Source: Saturnia japonica (lineage: Eukaryota > Arthropoda > Insecta > Lepidoptera > Saturniidae). Taken from it: a stretch of 64,000 bases of DNA. The stretch covers positions 7,130,001-7,194,000 of the forward strand of contig CM065310.1 in NCBI GenBank assembly GCA_033032175.1. Reading direction: 5' to 3'. The first letter of the stretch is position 1. Every line of letters begins with the position of its first letter. Shown here piece after piece: positions 34,126 through 46,493 of the stretch. Position numbers and translations under genes: made by a program. The notes beneath the pieces were generated by a model, which saw only the letters and a list, made by a program, of their open reading frames with translations, was not told the origin of the DNA and made no database searches.

Positions 34126-34765
34126 AAAATAAGATATTTAATTATTTTTTTTCATTGATGGATTTTTGCAAAATATTACATTAATAGTTCATTAAGTAAT
34201 CACTACATAGTTTTATAAAATTATTACATATATTAAATTAAAGTATATAATATATCATGTTTTATTTAAAATCATATTAAATAATATTAAACAAAACACA
34301 TAACCCACATGGGCAGAAGTCTGCTAAAAGGTTCAAGAGTAAATGCGTCATTAGCATCGAACACGGTACTATAAACTAAGTGAAGGCAATAAGTTTCGGA
34401 GCTATCTAGATTTAGGGTCTTTAGGGGGTTTAAGTCGTAACAGTTTTTTTATGCATAGGTCGACCTCTTTCCTTAAATATTCTGGGTTAGTTTATGCATT
34501 ATAAAACTGTTCCGTGTTTACGGTCTTAAACCTTACCAAACGACGTCGCTGGAATTTTTTAAACTAGAGGTTACACAAAATCTAATAGAGAACATGAAGG
34601 GAAATTCTTGTGGCTGTTGATAACAGAATTCCAACTTGCAAGTTGTAGTAACCTAGAAGAATACTAGAAGTATTTTCCACCACCATTTTATCAAAATATT
34701 TTCACTATACTTGATCCACAAATAATCAATGTTGTTAGGAAACAAAAATTATAATTATTACTACA
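34126..34765. other. AT-rich DNA without recognised genes
   Basis: Nothing recognised. Confidence 0.4.
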
Positions 34766-34996
34766 TTGTTACACCATGTTGTCTTCAAATCCATGATTGT
34801 CAGTATGACCACGAAATTACGGATATATAAAAATATCATAAGAATCGTCCTTGTGTACAGCTGTGAGGTTTTGAACATTAACAAAAAAAGAAGAAAGTCA
34901 GCTCCTGGTGGCAGAACGGAAAGTGTTCCGATAGATCCTGGGACCTGTCGAGAGAGAAGATGGTACTTCAAGGATACGAAAGAATGCCGAGATTGA
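34766..34996 (+). pseudogene. Possible LINE reverse-transcriptase relic
   Basis: A 76-residue frame includes TTKLRIYKNIIRIVLVYSCE, similar to the T-K-L-x-L-Y-x-T-x-I-R-P-V-x-x-Y-G-x-E segment after the palm in many LINE RTs, followed by a basic stretch. No other RT motif is present. Only a suggestion. Confidence 0.3.
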
Positions 34997-36214
34997 GGTT
35001 TTTATTTAGAATTGAACTGTTAAAAATAAGATATTATTAGGAAAAAAATACCTAAACATTATTGTCAGTGAGCGTGTTTGTTTTACATTATCAATCACGA
35101 AGGAAAACATTCTTCTTTATAAAGATACCGTTAGAGACATACACACCTTCATTGTTTCTATCACTAAATCTTCATTAACATGAAGTGACATATGGCGTAG
35201 GATCCGGCCACAGATACCGACTCTGTATAAATAGCTCAGTGTGAGAGATCCTTAAATAACCTTGCCTTAAATAAGCTTAAAAGATATTTTGTTAGTTAGA
35301 TTATCTGGCAAGATATATATAAGCTATATATCTTCATGCTACGATACTAAGGAGTGGAGTAGTAATAATGAATGTCAAGCAACCTGGCAAGCTCGAGGCA
35401 AGTACAAGATGAACAACGATAGGCCACACGGGTGCCGAAACTGTGGATCACAGCTATAAGAAAATTTTATGCAATCATGTTTTCACCAAACATAGTACTT
35501 AGTATCAATCCTCATCTTTAACATATATTTATTACAAAATGTAAGCTGCGTTATTATTGATGTAACAGAGTATCAAGTTAGGCCATTTGAGGTAACATCA
35601 GCCCTTAACGTTTACGTCAAATCGAAAATAATTCACTTAAAAATGTAAATACATATTGTAATAAAAAAGAAAATGTTTATTCAAACATTCGCTAATCATT
35701 ATAATCCTAGTTATAAAATAAAATCCATGATTAAAATCTTTAAAAATTCACGAAGTCGAACTTTCTGACCCTGAAGGGAAATAAATCAACGAGAATTTTT
35801 AACGGCCTAAAAAGTATAATAATAATTGTGTCCCAGTGTCGGCGACTTTGCCCAGATTAATTGCCGTATTTTATTACGGGCCACTGCCTCGTTTAAGGCT
35901 ACTGTTTGCATTTATCTTCTTTAATTAATGGGTTATTTTTTAAATTCTATTGCATACAAATTATTTACTAAAATATGATTAGGTAGATCGGCTTTAGGCG
36001 AATTGTTAATTTGTAATCCCTTTGAAACCTTGATATTTTGAAATATAGCCAAAAAGTTTTTTTGTTATATATACATATATACACTTTATAATAATTTTGT
36101 ATGTTATATATATGTATACTGTAACGACTTTGCAATTATGATCTTGACTTGGTCGATAAATTATACAGAAATATTAAACATACTCTTTATTGATTTAATG
36201 ATTTACATATTGAT
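34997..36214. other. AT-rich DNA without recognised genes
   Basis: Nothing recognised. Confidence 0.4.
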
Positions 36215-36594
36215 CAAGTGTTAATCTGGCAGCATAACGTAAGCTCACTCAAAGGGTAAAAATGGAGAGAACTATGATCGAAGTTTCTCTGCGTGACCGA
36301 ATTAGAAATGAGAAGATCCCCACAAGAACTACCAGTCCTAAGATTTGCTAGATTTAAATGACAATGGGCGGACTCGCAGCTCGTAGAATAGATGGTCGAT
36401 GAATCCCAAGAATTCTCTAGCGGTGACCTCGTATTGAAATACGCTACGACAGTAGATTCGCCACGAGATGATCCGACGATATGATGAAGATTGCGGGTAC
36501 CCGCTGGAAGCGAACAGCGCAAGACCAGTCGTTGTGACAATCTTCGATGGATGCCTATGTCTAGCAGTGTACGTCTTTCGGCTTAAATGGTGAA
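36215..36594 (+). mobile_element. RTE-type LINE 3' relic
   Basis: The DNA follows the RTE C-terminal coding region with many indels and stops: AGTTTCTCTGCGTGACCGAA corresponds to VSLRDRIRNE in the copy at 63,074, then TGACAATGGGCGGAC and GCGCAAGACCAGTCGTTGTG, ending in TGTCTAGCAGTGTACGTCTT. It is older than the 63-kb copy and in the opposite orientation. Confidence 0.65.
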
Positions 36595-36597
36595 TTA

Positions 36598-36782
36598 CTA
36601 GCTGTACCCGCGACTTCGGTTGCGTGAATATTGGAAGACAAAAGTATTTAGTATGTTATGTGTTATATCAGGTCATAAACTGTGAGTATACTAAATTTCA
36701 TCCAAATCAATTTGGCCGTTGTTGCGTAACAAACATCCAAACACAAAAAAAAATCATATAATTATGTATTATACTAGTAGGA
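36598..36782 (-). mobile_element. Short Helitron-like element
   Basis: On the minus strand it starts A|TCCTACTAGTATAAT and ends GCAACCGAAGTCGCGGGTACAG-CTAG|T. At 185 bp with both termini it is a strongly internally deleted copy. It abuts the RTE relic. Confidence 0.6.
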
Positions 36783-36821
36783 TATAATGATCAATATAGT
36801 AGGATATGGTAGTATTAAGTA

Positions 36822-36919
36822 AGCCCGGTAAAGTTGTAAAAGCCGCAACGGCTCTGTTTTTGGATAGGGCCCCTAAGGCTAACAGCAAGGTCAAACAAAA
36901 AAAAAAAAAAAAAAAAACA
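36822..36919 (+). mobile_element. 5'-truncated jockey-type LINE 3' end
   Basis: Nearly matches the last 80 bp of the LINE at 13,506-18,573 (AAGCCCGGTAAAGTTGTAAA, CGGCTCTGTTTTTGGATAG, GCCCCTAAGGCTAACAG) and ends in about 20 A's. Only the 3' end was inserted, as in typical target-primed truncation. Confidence 0.8.
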
Positions 36920-37235
36920 ACCGTTGGGCAGATGCCAGCCAGACATAACACCTGTCTGGTCGGAGGATCCTCCCTTTGCAATAGTTCTTCCACAATATAT
37001 ATATATTATTTTTCATTAACATCAACAGATGGCATTCCTTATTAAAAACTTTTAAATTATTTCATTAAAACATTAAAGTTTAAACTTTTTGTTTATGTTA
37101 CGTCAATAGCGGCAACATTATGCTTAAAATGATGATTGAAGCATTAATTTTATTCTTCGTACTAATCATCTTTATTGAAGACCATTACTGTCATTATAGA
37201 GTGAAGAAATAGTCTTGTCCTATGATGATTTCAGT

Positions 37236-37450
37236 ATTCTAACAAAATGGTGTCTCCCTTATTAGAACTTTCCAGAGAGTTTTTTGGCATTTCAGAATTC
37301 ATGGTCCATGGTATTATTTCCAATTCAGTTCACTTGAGCACAATTGCCGAGCTTTATTATTCAAAATGCCACTTGTATTACACAATATAAGATAAAGGAC
37401 ATAAAATGAATAAAAAAACAAATACCACTACACGACACTTAAAAATTAAA
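37236..37450 (+). repeat. Repeat family C copy
   Basis: Shares ATGGTGTCTCCCTTATTAGA, CAGTTCACTTGAGCACAA, AAAATGCCAC and the ATTACACAATATAA segment with the copies at 46,725 and 62,027. Confidence 0.55.
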
Positions 37451-39676
37451 GTAGATATAGCGTTGTCAGGAAAAAGCACCTTTGAGAAATAATATATATA
37501 TGATTTTAAGCCTTACAATAGAATATAATTATTAGTTTTTGTTAACCAAACGTAAACATAAGTACCTATCTAAATGTTTAAAAATAACAATGTGCAATTT
37601 ACGCTACAAAAATACGAGTCGGTATTATGAAAACGAGGAAAAGTTCAGTGTTTCATTTTTAAAAGTTAACCTTGTCCCCGGAGGTTTAACGAGCGAACTT
37701 CGTGAATAATTCCCTTCGACTAAAGTATAAGGGACCTTAGCGACCATTTTGATATAAACATTTATTGATTATATACACTATCGTGTTTCTTTGTCAGTGT
37801 GTTAAAATAAGAATTGTTTTGTGAATTGCAATTTTTATTTGTCATATTTATACACTCTACCCATTGTTTATCACATATTGTCCCAACACGAGTAGGTAGG
37901 TAAAAAGCGAAGGAGTATTACTGTTTTAAGGGGTTATAGGGGGACGGATTGCTTAACTTGCTTGCAAGATCTTGCCAGATTATTTATCGGGCCTATTGGC
38001 TATAAAATGCAAATATAATTGTTACTGGTAGTTGCAGAGATTAATGCGTTCGAACAAACAAATAAACACAACTTTGAGTTTTATAATGTTATTAGTACAT
38101 TAAAAATATATTATAAGTTACGGAAAGTTTAACTTAACGTTTATTTTCCATTAATTTAGATCTCTTCGTTAGGGATTTCAGATGTAATTTTATCAAGCGA
38201 CATACCATTGTAAAGGCAAAAACGCAATTTAATAAAACAAAAGAGGATGCCTTTTGAAAACAATGAGTTGTGGATAACCGTAAAGAACTTTGACACAAGC
38301 CGTCCTACAGTGGGCGAGTCTGAAACTAAGTTAAATGTAGGCGAATTCTAGTATATATTATCTTTTTCAACCACTTTCTTTACGTTGGTAACAATAGACA
38401 ACAAAAACGGTGACACATCAACTTGAATTTTGTTTATAGATTAGATTCATGATTAATCTATACTTATAATAAAACAGTGAAGATTTGCACAATGTGTATA
38501 TTAAATATATTACAGAAAAAATACTAAGAGGGGTCTAAACTCTCGAAAGAATATGAAACGAATTCTGTCCATATCTAACTATGGGAAGAGAACAATTCAT
38601 CAGTTTTAAAAAAAATTCTGTCTGCCTGTTAATTTGTACGCCAATCACCCAGAAACCGAATATTATAAAATTTAGTATGTTTGCAGTTTATATAGTCTGT
38701 AGGTACATTTAGGATGGACTTTTACATGTATGGATATTTGCTTGACCTATCAATTACTTTTAATTTATGTACATATAAAAAAATAATGTATGTATATTGT
38801 GTAGAGTTAAATAAAGTGAAATTATGCGAAACTCGTCATAATTGTTTTAAGTATACGTAATTTTTAATAGAAATAAACACAAACTGTATGTATTTTTCCC
38901 AGATTTAAATGGTATGAATCTATAAATAATCTATCGACATTTTACAATCTCACTAGATAGGCAAGTACAAAAGGACAAAGGACGCTGCCGAGGGTTTTTC
39001 AAAATTATACATGACTGATTCTTAAGAAACTTTACTACAAGATTATTAACATAAATACCAAAGTCTTACAAGAAAACCCATATAGTATAAACACCGGGTG
39101 GCTATGAACAACTCTCAATAACAAAGACATGTTATATCAGCATCGCACATCCGTCTAGCTTTATCATCAGATGGTTATCGGCAATTATAGTCATAAGATA
39201 AATGTACAGAGTCAGCGTTTTTTTAATTATGTATCGATTACCATGTTGTTATAAGGGAGGGTTCAGAATGTATAACTAAATTGATTGTGTTATGACAATG
39301 TCATGTAATATATCCGTATATAAAGGTCGCTGCATTTTCACTGGATAGTTATTCCATCAATTTACCTAACACCTTTCAACAGCTTAATTTATTTATATGA
39401 ATTACGAATTCTATACAAGTTCGTGCCGAGTGTAAATTCATATTATCACGGTTATTTTGAATTTACATTAAAAAGTTAACTAAGGTAAGAAACTACGAGA
39501 AAACATGTAATAACATCATTTATAACAGTCAATATTCAATTAATTAAAGTTAAATGTAACAATCTCTCTTCCAATATAGAACTACGCGGGCTGGTTTCGA
39601 AGCAACAGCTACAAATAGCATCTAGCATCCATCTCGGCAAGAACAAAGAAGTTGGCAAATTCTTATGTATCAGTAT
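37451..39676. other. AT-rich DNA without recognised genes
   Basis: Nothing recognised. Confidence 0.4.
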
Positions 39677-39814
39677 TCAGTACTGTGAAGATGTGAGATC
39701 GACCACAGTCAGCGTGTTTTCTCCCTTCTGCGTTATCAGGTTCTTCAAATGCGGCGTGAACGACAGCGACGGCTGCCCATAGAATTTTACCATAATTGTT
39801 TCTGGAGTGCACCG
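39677..39814 (-). other. Coding-like open segment of unknown origin
   Basis: A GC-richer pocket. The minus strand reads about 45 codons including MVKFYGQPSLSFTPHLKN and ENTLTVVDLTSSQY before a TGA at 39,677-39,679. Balanced amino-acid use and higher GC suggest a former coding sequence or exon, with GATTGAAAG a possible acceptor just upstream. Not recognised. Confidence 0.3.
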
Positions 39815-40515
39815 TACTTTCAATCATGTATAGGTAAATCAGTTTGGAGTCGTTTTTGTATTTGTTGTGTTAATACACACAGTGTCTAGAACCGGAATAA
39901 ACCAGTATGCGCTAGCTACCTCGCGCCTCGCACTCTAACTATAAAGGTACACTACACTATACTCTACTAGATATACTATTAAACTACTATTATTAAACCA
40001 TTTATACTATGCAGTTATTTTGCTTAACTACAATAAAAATATAAAATTTTATGTTTGAGTGAAATAATAATTTTACTTGAGTAGAATAATACAATAAAAA
40101 ATTTGAATATTTATTAAGTATATAATAATTTGCTCCGATTAACTTATTAATAATGAGGTACTTACGTAGCGGTAAATTATCATAATCAATTAAGTTAATT
40201 ATTTAAAATAACTCATTAACTTGTACATTAGTGCGTCATTAAAATCCATGTCAAGGTTTAAGTAAAGTTCCGTGTTTGTTTCTATTGAAATTTGAATAAC
40301 TCTACAAGAAAGGACTTTTTTATTCTAAAATTTAAATATCTCCTTTACTTTGTAATGTAGTAAATACTTGCTTCTAATCACTATATGCAACATTTTGATT
40401 TATTCCTTTAATAATTAGTTTATTTTTCCAGAAATTAAATTTTATAACACTGGCAGTTTTTAGAAGCAATTTCGTTCCCGTTGTCTTGCCGTTGCGTTTA
40501 CATGGCAACTCACCA
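39815..40515. other. AT-rich DNA without recognised genes
   Basis: Nothing recognised. Confidence 0.4.
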
Positions 40516-40815
40516 AGCAGCTAGCTGATGAACTAGGGTTCCACGCAATAATAAAAAACTTTTCAATGTGAATTAATTCGGGCGCTTAAATGGCTTACAC
40601 GTAGTAAACCATAAGAGATAATTAATGTACTACGTAACTGCATATATTAAAAAGACCTACAAAAAAGGCAGCTAAAGCAAAATTATGTCTGCTTTGTAAG
40701 GAACAACCACAATAAAAAAAAAAATCTTTAAAATAACCAGGAGCGGAGGGAGGGGGGGTGGTATCACGATCGATGGCATTCCGTAGTCTACGCGAGCGCA
40801 ACCGTGAGCTAAGTA
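40516..40815 (+). mobile_element. Helitron-like family III, 3' part
   Basis: In the opposite orientation to the other family III copies. The reverse strand reads GTAGACTACGGAATGCCATC, then CCTCCGCTCCTGGTTATTTT and TTTTTTGTAGGTC, matching in order. The plus-strand end GCAACCGTGAG-CTAA fits CTRR. The 5' part is not recognisable. Confidence 0.55.
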
Positions 40816-41204
40816 AGTAGGATAAATAAATCTTGAATACATTTTTATGATAAAAAGTCAGTATCTTTCTTACGCAAAAATGTTTACGAGGACGCAGAAC
40901 ATAAACTCGGCACAGCAGTTCTTTTTGTACAACACTCATTTTTCTGTTTCTAGAAATAATGAGACGATGCATTAAGTCGTTAAGCTTGTTGAATGTCGCC
41001 TCCGGTCGCGTGCGACACTACCTTGAAGACGTAACAACAAGCGACACCTCCATTGTTGCCTCACCAGGGAGGGAAGGCACTTTGTCATACCAGCCCTTTG
41101 TTACTGAACTAATGCCCCTTATAGCCGACGTACTTTAAAAGCTCGGAAATGTTGGCACGTGATTTCGTGAAGTTTATTTGAAATTTATAGTTTTTTTTTT
41201 TTCG
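40816..41204. other. AT-rich DNA with a GC-richer pocket, no recognised gene
   Basis: The pocket near 40,985-41,105 shows no open frame or repeat I recognise. Confidence 0.35.
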
Positions 41205-41365
41205 TATGTAATATGTAATGTAAGCGTAACGTGAAGAGATATTTATGCAGACCGGCATAATAGCGGTGACCGCCGATGGATTTAGGTCTCTCGGTGGTTG
41301 CCGTTGTTTGGATTGTGTTTTACTTACCATACGGGGCAGTACCGTAAATGTGCCGAGATATTATT
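41205..41365 (-). repeat. Repeat family D fragment
   Basis: CGGTGACCGCCGATGGATTT, AGGTCTCTCGGTGG and ACTTACCATACGGGGCAGTA match part of the copy at 33,845. Confidence 0.5.
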
Positions 41366-41423
41366 AATTTTTTTTTATCTCAGGTTACTTTTACAAACGG
41401 AATCACTAAATCATATAATATAC

Positions 41424-42176
41424 TAACTTTGCCCGCGGCTGCGCTCGCGTAGAATACAGAATGCCGTCGATCGGGCACACGCGCGAATAGTACTACCCCC
41501 GCTCCCGGTTTTTTTAAAGATAAAAATGCTTATTGTGGGTTATTCTTAGAAGATAGACATTATGCTCTTCCTGAGTTTTTTGTAGGTATTTTAATATCTA
41601 CAATTATGTAGTACATACCATCCCATCAAAAAACATAAATGTGAAATGAGAGCCAAGTTCAATATTATGATATTTGCCTTGGTTATTGACTTCAACGATA
41701 GAAGGAGTGATATCTAAATGGGTGCCAAGTTCAATGGTCAGACCTGAAATTTATTTATAACATCATAAAGTATTTTGTAACAACTTAAAATATAATTTCT
41801 CCTTATAACTTAGGATAATGTATTGAAGCCTAAGGTCTGACTTGGCTAGTTCGAATAATAAACGAATGGGTGAAAGACTGATATGTTTGGATTAAAAAAA
41901 AATTAAGGGTGGTTTTATCTTGTTATATATTCACCAAATAGATCGACTGTCATCAATTGATAACTGATTCCTTACATTACAGGCACTATAAGTAAGTGTT
42001 CGTAATAAAATCAGTTAGTTGAAAAATTATAATAAAATGATAAAAGTTTTCTAGTTTCTGATTTATTCCTTTGTATTCATCCAACTATCTAACTGGATGG
42101 CATTTTTGAACTTTCTTCTCTTAAAAATCTCTTAAAATTGATATATCTCAAAAGACACTTTAATTTTATTAATTGT
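41424..42176 (-). mobile_element. Helitron-like family III, rearranged copy
   Basis: The left end (GCCCGCGGCTGCGCTCGCGT, AGAATACAGAATGCCGTCGA) and right end (GACACTTTAATTTTATTAAT) match the family, but the middle (about 41,640-42,145) does not. A different segment with a partly repeated GCCAAGTTCAAT motif sits there, so the copy is recombined or carries an insertion. Confidence 0.5.
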
Positions 42177-42202
42177 ATAAATTTCATAAGAATTGTGAAA
42201 TA

Positions 42203-43542
42203 TCTATATTAATAAATTTGTAGTTCTGTATGTACAGTTAATTTTTTGTCCAAATTGTTCGATAGGCACTGTCACGAATACGCTATTGTGCATATGTTTT
42301 TATGAAATTGTGTACACGAGATGCTTATGTCATTGGTCTCTTGATAGGGTATAAGAAACTTCGATATTACTTTTACAAGCCGTAAAAAAAAAAAAAAAAA
42401 AAAAAATATTTTCGTTAATTCGTGACGGATTATGATGAAATTTTGTACACGGGAAGTACAGTTCATTGCATGAATGATGGGGCTATAAGAATGTTCAATA
42501 ACATTTTTAGAAATTGTAAAAAAAAGAATTTCCAAAAGTTTTAAATACCATTAATTCTTAACTAATTTTCATTAAATTTTGTGCACGGTAAGTATATATA
42601 GGTAATCATATAATTGATGGGCTATAACAATTGTCAATATTACTTCTAGAAATCGTAAAAAAAAAATCCAAATATTTTAAGTTCCATTAATTCTTAACCG
42701 ATTTTCATGAAATTTTAGACGAGAATTATTTATAAGCAATTACATAATTGATGGGCTATAACAATTGTCTATATTACTTCTAGAAATCTTCTTAAACTTC
42801 TATAAATTAAATTTTCATCAATTTTCAACCGATTCTGATCGAATTTTGTAGACGGGAGGCATACACCCATACCATAATTAAACTGAGAGACTATAAGAAT
42901 CATTAATAATATTCATCAGAAATTGTTCAACCGATTTTGATAAAAATAACACGGGAAATACATGCCATCTCTCAAATGATACGGCATGTTGCAGCCGCGT
43001 AATTTAGAACCATCACGTATTAAAGTAGGTAGTTTGTTATTAATTATTTTCTCTCGTCGCTAAGCATTATGATATCCAGTGGGGGTGGTTTTCGATTTGT
43101 TGTTGTCGCCACCGGCTCTCGCGATATACACTCTCGTCGGAACACCGTCGCGTCCGCACGGTGCAAAGTCGCTCACCTCGGACATTTCCTCGTCAACCAC
43201 GTTCTCCAGAATTTAGTGTCATCAAGCCAGTGTGTGTACAGTGGGTGCGTGAGGCTCAGGAACTTTGAATATATAATGTATAGCTAAACCACGTCGGCGC
43301 CGACCAGGAATTATCACGGAACGCAGTACCGGTGAGTTGGCATGACGTTTTGCATACACTTCTCTCGCTGGATATTCGCATCATAATTTGCTATTTATTT
43401 CGTATCGCAGGTTGGTTCCATATTTGCGTGGGATCAACCACGGCATAAGAATTGTCAACGATATGAGTAAAAATAAAATTACGTGATGTTAATAACTACT
43501 GAGTAGTAAAAAACGCGTGCGGAGCCGCGGGCACACCGCTAC
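42203..43542 (+). mobile_element. Helitron-like family I with a GC-rich insert
   Basis: Starts A|TCTATATTAATAAATTTG and ends GCGGAGCCGCGGGCACACCG-CTAC, where the last G of CTAG is changed. Monomers repeat four or five times before the interruption, and the final monomer and terminus resume after it. See the insert at 42,988. Confidence 0.65.
42988..43439 (+). other. 452-bp GC-rich insert in the Helitron, with splice-like signals
   Basis: The Helitron consensus GATACGGCAT...AAGAATTGTCAAC is interrupted here. ACGGCAT occurs on both sides (42,981-42,987 and 43,440-43,446). The insert is clearly GC-richer than its host and contains a well-formed donor-acceptor pair: G|GTGAGT at 43,331/43,332 and TTTCGTATCGCAG at 43,410, enclosing 79 bp. 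Joining them leaves two frames open across the junction. It could be a captured gene fragment or another transposon. Protein not recognised. Confidence 0.45.
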
Positions 43543-44654
43543 TTTTCTAATAAAAGAGTGAAATTCAAAAGAACAATATTGAAGTATCACTCCTCTAACG
43601 CCGGAGTACAGTTTTAACATATTACTCTGTTTTTCTTGCTAGTCACTCGTCATTTTCACCATTATTTTTAGCACTTTTATTATTATTACTTATATCTGTG
43701 TTCATTTTTTTATATTTCAATGTATATATATGTACTTCAATTTATTTCTTCGATTAGATTGTTGTTAAACATAGCGCCACTTAAACTTTATTATAAGAAT
43801 ATTTTATGTTAATAATGTGTAATGCGTTGTTATGTTAATGACCTTTAATAAATAAATAAACAAAAAATTACATTATGTATGAAGTTTAAATTTATTTTTT
43901 TAGTATATTGGTACGAATTGAAACACCTTTTTTATACATCATCTAAACTCTATGGAATGAGGAAATTCATGTTTATGACGCCACCCTTACGAAAAATCTC
44001 ATTTATTCATAATATGCTAAGGAAAACATGGAACAAAATTCATCACACATATTACATGTAATCAGTTTTTTTTAATAATGTTATTTTATAATGAATAAAA
44101 TAATTATGTGATCGAAAATGTAAATTATCATATATTATACTCTACAATAATATTAACCTATGCCTAAACGTTATGTTAACTACTATATAATTATATGTTA
44201 AGCTCTACGAGTGCCATTATATCTTTTATTCTTAATAAATTAAATTAAAACAACAAATCGGTGTACGTCCAGACTTATTTAATAAATCTGCCCGTAAATC
44301 AATTGCCCTCACAGGACACAGTTGATTTTTCCACGATAAAATTATCATAATATAATTTAATTCCGAGATAGCTATGGAAAAATATATTAAGGGAATTCTT
44401 ACGCTTTTATAGAAAAAACGACAAGATTAGAAAATAAATGTTACGATATCTCGTGTATTCTTTTTTCCACGTAAGTCCCAAATTGTTTTATAATATGTAA
44501 GTGAAATATAAGGGTTCCTCAGCTTTTTACTACTTTGTAAGGTTTTTATTAAACACACTGGGAAGACATTATACTGGATTATCAGACAAGAGATATTGTA
44601 TATTTCCATACTGTCATATTGAATTTGAGACCAAAAGTTTTACACTCTGAATTC
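43543..44654. other. AT-rich DNA without recognised genes
   Basis: ATAAATAAATAAAC near 43,850 may be the tail of an old LINE. Nothing else. Confidence 0.4.
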
Positions 44655-44970
44655 GATACTTATTTTTTACAGTACGGCAAATTGGTAATACTTTCTCTGA
44701 TGGTAAGCACAGTACAATCCAAACACAACGGTGACCACCGAGTTATCAAAATCCATCGACGGTCGTTGCTGTTGTGCCAGCCTGCATTATTTTAATTGGA
44801 TATGCATTAGGTTGATCCCGGAATCCGACACGCAAAAGCGACTTATCACCACATGCATGGTAGTCGCGAACCCTGTCAGTCAAAACAGCCCTATCACCAC
44901 TCTATCGCCATTTCCTCGTTCATTACTGAGCAAGGTGCACCACGAGCAGGTGAGGTTGGATTGGTAATTC
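44655..44970 (+). repeat. Repeat family D, best copy in this orientation
   Basis: CTGATGGTAAGCACAGTACA, AACACAACGGTGACCACCGA, GTTGTGCCAGCCTGCATTAT, CGACACGCAAAAGCGACTTA and CATGCATGGTAGTCGCG, in the same order as the inverted copy at 33,845. Confidence 0.55.
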
Positions 44971-45054
44971 GACACCCTAAAACTGATGCATTTAGTATTT
45001 ACTTGATGCATGCTTGAAGTAAAGAAACAAATAGTTGATAATACTGCAATTTAA

Positions 45055-45290
45055 CTACATTCCATCAATTTTCATCCATCTTTTCAGCCAAGCCCCTTTT
45101 GGACATAGTCCTTCCTGTGGGAAGTAGTGTAGTAGCCTTCTTGTAGTATGCTACGAGGATCAGTTCTAAACTGCTTGCATCTATTATTTTCCCGCAACCC
45201 TTACGAGGTCGTGGGTCCATCTTACTGCACATCTGCTCAATCTGCTTCTTCCTATTACGTGGTCGTCACTCGAAAATCTTTATTGTAAAT
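45055..45290 (-). mobile_element. RTE-type LINE relic, strongly diverged
   Basis: Read on the minus strand it follows the RTE 3' region. On the plus strand TTTTCAGCCAAGCCCC, GGACATAGTCCTTCC and GAGGTCGTGGGTCCATCTTA correspond to pieces of the copies at 62,728 and 63,070. Confidence 0.45.
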
Positions 45291-45896
45291 ATTTTTTTAA
45301 TAAGAATTATTAATGTATAAAGTGAAAATTTTAATGCTTTACATTAATAAAACATACTAATTCTTTTAAATGTTATATATAATGTAATGTACATTCATGG
45401 ATCGACTCAGGAGGTTTTGCTCAATATTTTTCAAAGATCAATACGGATTATCAACTCGCGTGTCAAAGGTAAAATAAATTGAACAAAATTAATGCCGTCA
45501 GAGTGGAAAGACCTTTGAAGCGTAAAGTTGGCGTTACGGCTTATTTTGAAATTATGATCTGTGAACCGTGAAAGAAAGATATAAACGTACCGCTCTTTTA
45601 CTGTCTTTCATTTCAATTCCAAATTGGCAGCAATACAGATATTTCGTTAATTAGCATTATCAAATAAATGTATAATATTTTAATCAATACAACTCATATT
45701 TTCATTTGGCTAGGTTATCGAATAAAATATAAATGAATGAATAGGGATCAATATTAAAAAAAAAAAACAATTATATATAATATTAAAAGTAATTATTGTA
45801 TGTATAGTAAGAGTGGCCGTTGATTCAAATACCGCTAATTTACATATTTTTATGGCTTTTGTTTACAAAGTTATGAAAATAAACATTTTATTCTTA
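45291..45896. other. AT-rich DNA without recognised genes
   Basis: Nothing recognised. Confidence 0.4.
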
Positions 45897-45990
45897 AACC
45901 AGGGGGAGTCGAACCATATACCACCCTTTACTGTACATACAATAGTACCTACGTACAAATCTGGCCATAACACAGCTCAGCCAATTTCAT
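45897..45990 (-). mobile_element. SINE head, tRNA-derived
   Basis: On the minus strand an A-box-like TTGGCTGAGCTGTG is followed by a B-box ATGGTTCGACTCC. Spacing is somewhat longer than in a tRNA. Body and tail are not recognisable. Confidence 0.4.
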
Positions 45991-46254
45991 GACTGTCATA
46001 GTTTTGAAAATCCTACACATGTATGATTCTTTTTTTTAAGGTCGGTCGGGTCGGTCACTTTTTTCAGTTTAGCTCCTATCCTACGATAAGTGACTTCGTT
46101 ACAATATAAATAATAAAAAAAGAAAAACAGAACGCGATGTTTCCATAACGTTCCACAAAGCCAAAAATTCAGTTCCAGAAAATATATATAAAATATAATT
46201 AATTACCTATTGTTAGAGTAATATACGTTGTATATATAATTATAATACGTCATT

Positions 46255-46400
46255 AGAGTCCGGCAATTGGGCGTACACTGGATAACTCCGAAACGCGACA
46301 AACTAAAACAAAGACACTGGGACGGATTTACCACAATATGCATAATTAATTACTCATCTGTGTTGTTTATATTAATTTTAAGTATAATCTGAACAAAGTT
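46255..46400 (+). repeat. Possible repeat family D fragment
   Basis: AACTCCGAAACGCGACA and the ATATGCATAATTAATT stretch resemble part of family D. Weak. Confidence 0.3.
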
Positions 46401-46493
46401 AAAATATAGTAACATTATAACAATTAACAATTATTTTTATTGTTTGCTGTTGCCACTATGTAATTTCAATCTCTTTAAATCTCCATTCAACAG

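Noticed and set aside
40622..40972. 116-residue minus-strand frame
   Set aside because: It lies over a Helitron-like family III copy and has no recognisable domain.
43069..43287. 72-residue frame in the Helitron insert
   Set aside because: The splice-like signals and a competing minus-strand frame make this reading unreliable; kept only as part of the insert.
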